NCBI GenBank assembly: GCA_963920525.1
Contig: OY986439.1
Coordinates: 28,220,819 to 28,284,818 of the forward strand
DNA length: 64,000 bases
Source of the DNA: Dichetophora obliterata
Taxonomy: Eukaryota; Arthropoda; Insecta; Diptera; Sciomyzidae
Direction of reading: 5' to 3'
The position numbers were made by a program, and so were the translations under genes. The notes under the pieces are model-generated. The model searched no databases. It worked only from the letters and a program-made list of their open reading frames with translations, and had not been told where the DNA came from. Shown one piece after another: positions 55,799 through 64,000 of this stretch; the stretch's first letter is position 1, and every line of letters begins with the position of its first letter.

Positions 55799-56049
55799 CA
55801 ACCCTATTCTGGCAACTTGACAATAGTCAACTAGTATTTTTAATATTTCTATGTGTTTGATGTAATTTTTTTATTTCAAAACAAAATTTGAAGCTCAAAA
55901 AAATTTTTTAATGAAATTGTCCCTTTTATCAAATTTTTATCAAAATTTATTATTTTTATTAACTTTGTTTTGAAGTAAAAAGATTCCAACAAACACATAG
56001 AAAAATAAAAATACTGGTTGACTATTGTCAAGTTGCCAGAATAGGGCTG
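55799..56049. mobile_element. Hairpin MITE, CAGCCCTATTCTGGCAA family, copy 2 (251 bp)
   Basis: Same family as 51561-51824: left CAACCCTATTCTGGCAACTT, right end AGAATAGGGCTG followed by TAA. Arms continue through ACAATAGTCAAC.AGTATTTTT and CTATGTGTTTG. Slightly more diverged at its left tip. Confidence 0.85.
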
Positions 56050-56394
56050 TAAGTCTCATTTCCTCAAATCAAGCATTAAAAACTAAAATTAAGAAACAAA
56101 ATAATTATAATGAGCAATTATAATTGCCAAAATTGAGCAAAATAAACAACAGCTTGAAACAAGCATAAAATACTTGATTCTAAAACTAGGAACAAGACTT
56201 GAGTCAAGAAAGTATTTTCTTAATTTAAGCAAACGCAGAGTTGTCACCTTTGAACAATTCAGCGAACTAAAACAATCATGAAAATCTTGAAGTTGTTGTA
56301 AAAGAGTCGCTAGACATCAAAATCTACGTTCAAGATCATTTTCGCCAATGTGTGTCAACAAAACATGCGAAAGTGTTGTTGCTTTGTGCAAATT

Positions 56395-56560
56395 GAGCAA
56401 ATTATTCTAGTTTTCAGTAAATTAATTACTTGAATCCAGCAAATTGTTCTCAATTCAAGGAAAATAAATTTCTCAAATCAAGCAAATTATTCTAGTTTTC
56501 AGCAAATTGCTAACTTGAATCCAGCAAATTGTTCTCATATCAAGTAAATATTAGACTCGA
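56395..56560. repeat. Tandem repeat of about 87 bp
   Basis: AAATTATTCTAGTTTTCAG, followed by ACTTGAATCCAGCAAATTGTT, occurs at 56399 and again at 56486. CAAGCAAAT-type words are common for several hundred bases around. Confidence 0.75.
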
Positions 56561-57523
56561 ATGTAGAAAAAATATTCTTGAGTTTTAAGCAAATGTTGCT
56601 TGAATTTAGTATTTTTTTTTATATCATGTGTTTTAAATTTGCTCAATTCTAGCAATAAATGCTTGAATTGAGAAATTTACTCTTGAGTGTAATCTAATAG
56701 CCTATTTGCTTGATTCAAGCACAGAATGCTTGATTTTTTCTTTTCGTGCGCAAAATCTTAGGACAATATGATGATATGACATGATGTTAGTACACCTTGT
56801 GATTAAAAAATATTCATGTTTATATTCATGCTTTTGATAATCATGTGACTTGCTATTAAATGGCATAAAATCGTCATTAGTGAGGAGAACATATGAGAAA
56901 ATGCATATTTTTGTAGCCTCCCAAACTTTTGTTTTATTTTAATTCTTAACAAACTTTCCACATATTTTCCTAGTAAAATCAACTAAAATTGCCTTTAAAG
57001 CTTTATTTGACAGTTTTGTATTTTTTATTGCTGATTCATTAATTTTTAAGTGCACTGTATATTTATGAGGCGTTTATGGGTTAATTTGTTGTGTTGCCAT
57101 GTTTTTCGACGCTGTCATTATTCATATCATTTAATGAGTTAGGCACGCACTATGTTTGTTACTTTCGTTGTTGTTATTGTTTTTGATGTTGTTGTTGTTT
57201 TTTGTTGTTATTACAGCAATTAGTCAACAATATAAGTTTTATGGTTATGCTGCTTTTTTTTGAATTAATTGTTATAAATTTAAATTTTTTTTTTGTTATT
57301 TTGAGTGTTCTGATATGAAGATTATTATGATGCTTTGTTGATTTTATTACCTTGATTTTGGTGATGCTGTTTGTTGTTTTAGTTAATTTCAATACATAAA
57401 TACCTATTTCTCAATAATATATTCAAATATCGTTATTGTAAAGAAAAAAAAAATTTGTTCAATACTATAACTGAATTCATGATAAATTTATATTTTATAC
57501 ATCAAGTGAGAATTAATTCTCTA
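56561..57523. other. AT-rich and GTT-rich low complexity
   Basis: 57160-57215 is GTT/TTG-rich. Nothing else is recognised. Confidence 0.5.
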
Positions 57524-57568
57524 AATATATATATATATACTATGTATATATATATATATATATATATA

Positions 57569-57603
<35 letters not shown>

Positions 57604-57631
57604 TATGTATATATATATATATATATATATA

Positions 57632-57681
<50 letters not shown>
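57524..57681. repeat. (TA)n microsatellite with higher-order repeat
   Basis: About 158 bp of TA repeats interrupted regularly by ACTATG (57539, 57602) and ATAATTATAT (57568, 57632), giving a super-unit of about 63 bp. Confidence 0.95.
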
Positions 57682-57683
<2 letters not shown>

Positions 57684-59496
57684 AATATTTACAAATATAA
57701 AGCGTATTTTAGAAAATTTCATTTTTAAAATATTTTTATTGTTTGCAAATAAAGAAATAACATTCTTTGACCACAATATTTTATTAATTTTCATTCAAAA
57801 TCATAGACTAAGAGAAATGATTTTCTTATATCAAGAAATTACTGTGGTTTTTTTCAGGAATATTTAGTCCTGGATCACTAACCTATTGCTGAGTTGCGTC
57901 ACAACTAACTCTGGATATTTTTCACTCACATAAGAAATTCTCAGTTATAAGGATATAATTGCTTAAACCTAAGAAAATTGTTAGTTTTAAATAAATTCAA
58001 GATTATTTTTATCAATTTTAAATGGTTTACAATTAAATTGTGAACTTTTCATGATTTACAAGGTTATATTGAGCTTTAGGTCAATATAATCTTTTTAAAT
58101 GTTTTTTTTAACCACATAAGCCTTCAAGTGGCCCATTCTCTTTTTAATAGAATTTACATAAGTAAAGAATTTCAAAAATTTTAAGTTATAAGACAAAAAT
58201 CGAATCAATCAATTTTGTGACCAAATATTTTATTTTCATTTTATAATGAAGGTAGACAACATTTTCAAGTGAATAACTTGAATTTTGAGATGTTGTATTC
58301 GATGATCGATTGTGAATTTAAACAAACGATACAGCAGCAGACACAAAAAGTGACAAGAATAGATATATCGTTATAGACAGGTGTGTTTTATGTTTTTTTT
58401 TTGTTTTTGTCTCACCGAAATTAATTTGAAGTCATTAATGACTTCCGATAAGATCAAAGAAATGACGGTTTAGCTATAGCTGTAAGTTATAATCAAAAAA
58501 ATTTGACAACATGATTGAGTTGACAGTAATTGGTGGAAAATTGGAAATACCTTGAAAACTGCAAACATAACAACATAATAAATTAAATTAAATAATTTAT
58601 AATTTTTTAATTATAGAAATTAAAATTAACAAAATTTGTTTTTTTTTAATTTCTGTGAAGCAAGAGATTGCGTCTTAGAAGAATGTTCAGAAACAAGAGA
58701 ATTCGCTGTCACAAAAAAAAAATAACATTTTATAACATTTTTAAATTTATATAAATAACAAAATAATGAATAGTACGAGTACATTTGAATAGGAGATTTT
58801 TTTGATAATCTTGAAGAGGATTTTTTAATTTTTGAGTAAATTTTCTTTCCAAATATTCATTTTACAAGAAAAATTCAAGGTTTGAGGTTTATTTTAATGC
58901 TGGTACTGCTTCAGTTCTATATCGAAGATAGAGGTTTTTTTAGCAAAAATGCTTGAAAGAAAATCCATTTTAATCCATTTCAAGACCCTGCTCACAAAAA
59001 GAAATTGAAATTTTAAATTAATTTGTTATTATTTTATATAATTAGCTGGCTTTAAGTTGTTAATTATTTTTTAAAAAATGAATTTTGACTTCATAATCGT
59101 GCTCAGAACGACGAAATATATTAAGAAATGACATACGAGTCTATTTGATTATTAAGTTTTTTTTTCAGAAAAAACCACAAACAATTTTTCAAAACATGAG
59201 TCAAGCAAAAACATGAGTCAATCTGCTTCAACAGAGTATTCAATTAAATTCTTCACAATGGAATTATATAGAAATGATTCCAATCTAAGACCCTAAAATC
59301 AGTGTTTAGCTATGTATTTGTTTTAATTTTTATATGTGCTGCAAAACTATTGATTTGTATCTTATGTTCAGTCTACATAGCATATGTTTTATCTATGTAC
59401 ATTGTTTAAATCTCTTTGATTTTAGTTGCTTTTTTTACGTAGAGACTGATGAATAAAACATATGCAACTGCTTTTAAATTACTTTATAGGCAATTT
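57682..59496. other. No recognised feature
   Basis: AT-rich; nothing supportable. Confidence 0.4.
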
Positions 59497-61481
59497 CGCA
59501 AAAAGTGCCCATTTACATGTCCTCATAGTTTTGAGTGATAAAAAAAAATAATTTTTGTTACTATAAAATACAGCTTTCTTAAAAAGTTATTTGCTTTAAT
59601 TTTATGTAGTAAAAGGTCATTAAGGAATTAATTTTGCAGGTGAAAATGCCCAAGAGAGGCCTCAAATGTCATTCCTGTCGTCACCTGTCCTCGATCAAAA
59701 TTATAAAAATTCAAAGAGTGTAACTTCCGTAATTTTTACTTCTACATTAAGGTGGATCAAAAATAAAAATATTTTTTCGACACTCATATTTTGGAAACTG
59801 GTTTCAAGCAGGTCGTGAACCCAAAAGGATATTGAAATTGGTGGCACCGTCATCAAGCGGTTTTGATTTAAAAAATCACCTTTATAAATATAGGTGAAGC
59901 CTCTTCAAAGTCACACCATTTTAAAAATAGTAAATTTTCTTAAATTGACTGAAAATCAGTGGATTTATAGCGATTTTTGTGAAAAATACCCTTTCAAAAA
60001 TATTTTTAAAAAAGGTTTAAAAAAAAATTCCACTATTTTGATTTTTTTTATGTATCAATAGATTACACCAAGTCTTTTTGAACAATACTTAATTTTTCCA
60101 AATTTACGGAAAAATGACAAATTTATAGCGATTATAGTGAAAAATACCCAAAATGTTGACCGAATTCTGAACACTGTTGCACTAAAAAATGTCTTGACTC
60201 TAACCATCTTCCTATTTACAACTTTGGGGTCCAAGATACCTTTCATTTGCACCCAACTTTTGGATAGTTATTTTAGATTGATAAGAACTTACGGCGAAAA
60301 AACCGGTGATTTTTGGCGAAAAAGTGATTTTTTTAAATCAAAACCGCTGGATGATTTCACCGATTTCGATATCCTTTTGGATTTAAGATCTACTTGAATC
60401 CAGGTCCCAGAATATGAGTGTCGAAAAAAGTGTTTTTTTTTTTCGCTGAACAAAACGATCCACCATATGCATGCTCTGCATGCTCTGGATGACAAGGTCA
60501 AAATATTACATATACCGTGTGCATTTTCTGCCATCCTAAATAGTTATGAAATTTTTGTTAACATATGCTTCAATCACAAACTTTTTTCCCTCAAATTTAC
60601 CACTGTTTGAATCTCACGCCTTTTAGTAAGCAAAACTAAGAGACAAGTATAGTTTAAGCGCCCTCTCAGTGTGGCTTTTTACACTACTTATATTTAAGTT
60701 TCAAAAATTCACCAGTGGTTTTGAGTGCAAAGCTCAAATGCAAAATTAAACTTATTAGTTTTATTATTAACCTATTCTTTAATCTTGTCCATTGCAATGG
60801 ACATGCATTTGAAATGAGTGTAGCGGAATGCAAACCGATATTTTTGATAAAGAATGTAAATAGTGCATTGATCTATTCTTTCTTCTATTTTTGCCTTCAT
60901 TACGAGATTTATTTTCTCAACAAGAGCACGTGCTGATTCTATGAGAGCTTGTTGTAAATTAAAATAACCAAAGTGAGTGAAAGATTTTATCTTATTATAT
61001 GTATAAATAAACTTATTTGCTTGTTTTATTGTTTGCTGTTAAAGAAAATAAATGCAAAATAGTAGTGAATATATTTTTTATTTTTGTAAGAAAAAAAAAA
61101 TTGCATAGAGAAATGTCCATTGTGATGGTCATGCTCAGAAACATACTTCCTTTTTTATATTTTTTTTTTTTTTATTTAATTGATTTATAATTTATCATAA
61201 ATATAGCATTTTTAAATTTTTCAGTATTATTTCTTAAAAGATACTGAAAGGCTTAATATTTAAACCAAAAATGTTATCGTTTCTGTAATTAACTGTGTAT
61301 TCAGTTAGTGACAGACTAACACAAAATTTATTATAACCTATTAAAGTAAATGGCAAATAAATTATAAAAACGTGCGGAAAAGTGTTTTCGTTTTCTCTGA
61401 TGCCTGAAATCACTAAATAAAGACGATTTTGTCATTCCTGTAACGTCATTCCTGGCATTTTGTGTCATTCCTGTAACGACC
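59497..61481 (-). repeat. Noncoding family with repeated GTTACAGGAATGAC motif, copy 2
   Basis: Minus-strand counterpart of 13980-16182. The motif or its complement is found at 59667, 61431 and 61463, with a partial one at 61445. Matching blocks: 59497-59690, 60580-60730, 61270-61320 and 61375-61481. It is interrupted by the inverted-repeat element 59751-60464 and by about 500 bp (60760-61250) absent from copy 1. Confidence 0.65.
59751..60464. mobile_element. MITE with terminal inverted repeats of about 135 bp (714 bp)
   Basis: GGTGGATC at 59751 and GATCCACC ending 60464. The arms 59751-59885 and about 60325-60464 are inverted copies (TTTTTCGACACTCATATT, CCAAAAGGATAT.GAAAT.GGTG, AGCGGTTTTGATTTAAAAAA). 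It sits inside copy 2 of the GTTACAGGAATGAC family. Noncoding. Confidence 0.85.
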
Positions 61482-64000
61482 CAAAAACACATAAAATGCA
61501 ATCAAATCAAATGCATTACTCATATCGTGTGGCCTTAAGCGATTTAAACTTACTTTGGGGTCAAATAGTATGTAGAAACCATAGTTCAAATTTTATTTTT
61601 CCATTTTTCTATTTTTCAATTGAAAAAAGGTCACTTTTGGCGGAATTTTCCATATAAATACCTTTATAATGGCCTTAAAACAACTTCATAAAATGGAAAT
61701 TAGCATTTTTCTTCTTCTTTATTCATATTTAAATCAGATTTAAGTAAGGTTTAAAGCCTATGCTGTCAAAGCAGTATTCAAGCATTAGCTTGAAATTTTA
61801 ATTTTAAGTTAGTATTATTATTCAAAAATAGAAATAGTTTGAGTTCTTAACAGTCTAGGTGCATTGTTTGCGTTTAATTGCATTCTGTTTGATTTCCAGG
61901 AACTGTAACGCCACTAAACTAACAACTTAAGCTGCCTCGCACTTGAGAACAACACTGAAACTTAGTACTTAAAATACGACTTAATGACAAATGCAGGCAT
62001 TGTACCTGTTAAATAGTTAAGAGCGCAGCAAAGTTTCGCTTTTCTTTAAAACAAGTGAGTGTGGTGCAAGTAGTTGACCTCATTTCGTTTCGAACTCATC
62101 AAACTACTGATTCTCTTAACCGACTCCTCTATTTGGAGCATCTTTGAAGTATGCTTGAAGCTTAAGCATTACTCAAGCTTCGAGATACTCGCAGTATTGT
62201 ATCTCATTGTAAACTATTTTGTGCATCTCTTATTGCATTTGTTGAATTGAAGGCAGGCAGCGAGTGGCGGATTTAGCTGGTGCGCTATCAAGAGGTAATC
62301 GAATCCGTTAGTTTGCATCTACGTTGGTGTCGCACCTTTTTTTCAAACGGTTGACGATTGACGATTGAAGGTGCTCAAGTATACACGGTTGCAGAAGTAG
62401 TTATTTTTGTTGTTTTGGTGTTTGTACTTGTAGTTGTTGCACAGCTAGTCATTGCTCGTCAGATTGTTCAGTTGTTTCTTTACAGCTGTTTTTAATGCGC
62501 TTCAATGTTCATTGCTGTATCTCTTGTTTTCCATTTCGATATGCTATTTGTTGTTTTTCTTCTTTTTTCTGCTACCACCTTTTTAAGCTATTTTTTATTA
62601 CTTTCCAATCCGGTTTTAATTTAATTAATTTTATGCGAAAAAAATAACTGTCAAATACCTGTTGGCGATTGTTTGTTAACCGACGCTGAGTGATAATTTA
62701 TTGCTACCTGCTGCTGTCGAATCTATAAGTTCAAAAAGTATCTGCTGTTCATGTTATTTGCTTAGTTTAAAGCGGACAGTGTAAATTTATTGACTGAACT
62801 TGAATTAAATATGCTGCTCATCATTTGCTGAGCTTTTCCAATTATAAAATTAGAGTTAGAGTTAGAAAAAATGTTTATGAGTCAAAAAACTGACTTAAAA
62901 ATTTAATGACGACTGTCTTGAAAATGTTTATAAATTTTGGTAAAAACAACTTTAACGCTACATTTATATCCACAAAAAAAAAAACATCAAAAGACATCAT
63001 TTTATAATATAAAAGGCCAAAAGCATTTTTCCGGAATATTCTCACAGCATTCATAATCATTAATTTTTTCTACCTCAACTTTGGTTTATTTAACAAAAAA
63101 AAAAAAAAAAAAAAACATTCAAAAAATTTTAAGCCAAACAAAACTTTGAAACAATTTTTGCAACACTGTGCTTTACGATGCCTTTTCCAAAAATTTAAAT
63201 GAACAAAAATTTTAATTTTAAACGGAAGACAGAAAAAACATACATTGTGATTTCATTTCTTTTATGAAATTTTGTTATATTTCACAAACTTTTGCGTAGA
63301 GTGCGTGAAAGTAAGTTGGAAAAAACTTCAATGCAAATGAAACCACAAATGGCCCAGAAAAAAAGAAAAACACAAACAAAAACAGAATCAACAACAAAAA
63401 CTTCAAGCAAAAGATGTGCGAAATGACGATGACGAAGAATAAAACTAAAATGAAACAATTTCGCGGATTTTAATTTCAAAATCGTTTTGGGGCATAAAAA
63501 AAGGAAGCAGCCTTCATTCAATTGAGAAGAACAAATAACAATTACAACAATAATAATAATAATAATACCATACCGGGAAAAAAAACAAAGAGAGTGCAGA
63601 AGCCGAAGAAGATTTTCGTGTTTCACTTTAAACTTTGATAGGAGAGATGGCAGGCAATGAGGCTGAGGTACCTGAAGGCATTCATTAGGCAAAAGCGTTT
63701 GAATTGAAAATAATACAAAAAGTGGTAGTTGGAGAGGAGAAGTAGAACAAAAAATGGATCCAGTCATGGTTACTAATGAATATTGATATATTTAAAGTGT
63801 TGTACACCAAATAATTAAAAAAACAATAAAAAAAGTTTGGAGAATTTTTTTAAGGTTTCAAATTATTTTTTTAATCATAATAGGGGTATTCTCTATGTCT
63901 GGCATAATTGAATAAGTGCACGGATTGTAACAATCCTATACTTAAGTGTCCAATGGATCGAGAGCGCCCTATTGTACAACTGTAGCACAAGGTTTTAGTT
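61482..64000. other. No recognised feature; A-rich simple sequence near the end
   Basis: 61.5-62.9 kb looks non-repetitive and less decayed than average, but no coding or RNA signal is seen. 63090-63115 is a poly-A run and 63540-63570 is (AAT)n. The 161-codon minus-strand open frame 63282-63767 is low-complexity with runs of I, L, F and S and is not credible as a gene. Confidence 0.4.

Noticed and set aside
57502..57794. Tyrosine/isoleucine repeat open frames
   Set aside because: Translation of the TA microsatellite.
63282..63767. 161-codon minus-strand open frame
   Set aside because: Runs of I, L, F and S from A-rich and AAT-repeat DNA; no recognisable domain.

Overview
The window looks like AT-rich, gene-poor nuclear DNA of a higher fly (Diptera, Schizophora). 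Reasons: a mauritiana-type mariner, an R1-clade retroelement relic, a 61-bp intron in a relic gene, fly-style Helitron ends, many CAA/GTT microsatellites and no bacterial gene organisation. I see no host gene I can name. The only near-intact coding sequence is the mariner transposase at 8308-9330. Everything else that codes is a decayed transposable-element fragment, and most other open frames are chance frames in AT-rich or simple-repeat DNA.

Layout. 0-6 kb: a Penelope-type repeat carrying a hammerhead ribozyme (662-733, minus), an R1-clade reverse transcriptase (RT) relic (3300-5290, minus) and a 72-bp tandem array. 6.3-9.8 kb: a three-level nest, in which a palindromic foldback element was entered by a 5'-truncated non-LTR retrotransposon (8-bp target duplication AATATAAA), itself entered by mariner (TA duplication). 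9.8-20.7 kb: a 126-bp tandem array, several miniature inverted-repeat elements, copy 1 of a noncoding family with a repeated GTTACAGGAATGAC motif, a DDE-transposase scrap, and a tRNA-like head beside a 312-bp palindrome. 24-30 kb: a TTAA-flanked element, then two RT relics head to head, one split by a solo LTR.

32.5-43 kb is the most layered part. It holds a broken gene of an uncharacterised two-cysteine-cluster family (32884-34905, minus) that may be a DDE-type transposase, flanked by inverted repeats, with an intron and a MITE insertion whose removal restores the frame. Beside it lies a 7.2-kb TTAA/GGGCAGGTTCTC element that hosts a 3.5-kb hAT element (8-bp duplication TACGAAAG), which in turn hosts a piggyBac-like MITE and Helitrons. 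A further terminal-inverted-repeat element there contains a tRNA-derived SINE.

43-64 kb: more copies of two tRNA-derived SINE families, foldback elements (one about 1.2 kb), a hairpin MITE pair, a CGGCCGTAC-rich MITE inserted into a tandem array, the second hammerhead ribozyme (53844-53913, plus), a TA microsatellite with higher-order structure and copy 2 of the GTTACAGGAATGAC family. The best candidates for something new are the hammerhead pair, the putative DDE family and its inverted-repeat element, the two SINE families and the repeated-motif family. All calls come from reading the sequence by eye; no alignment or database search was run.
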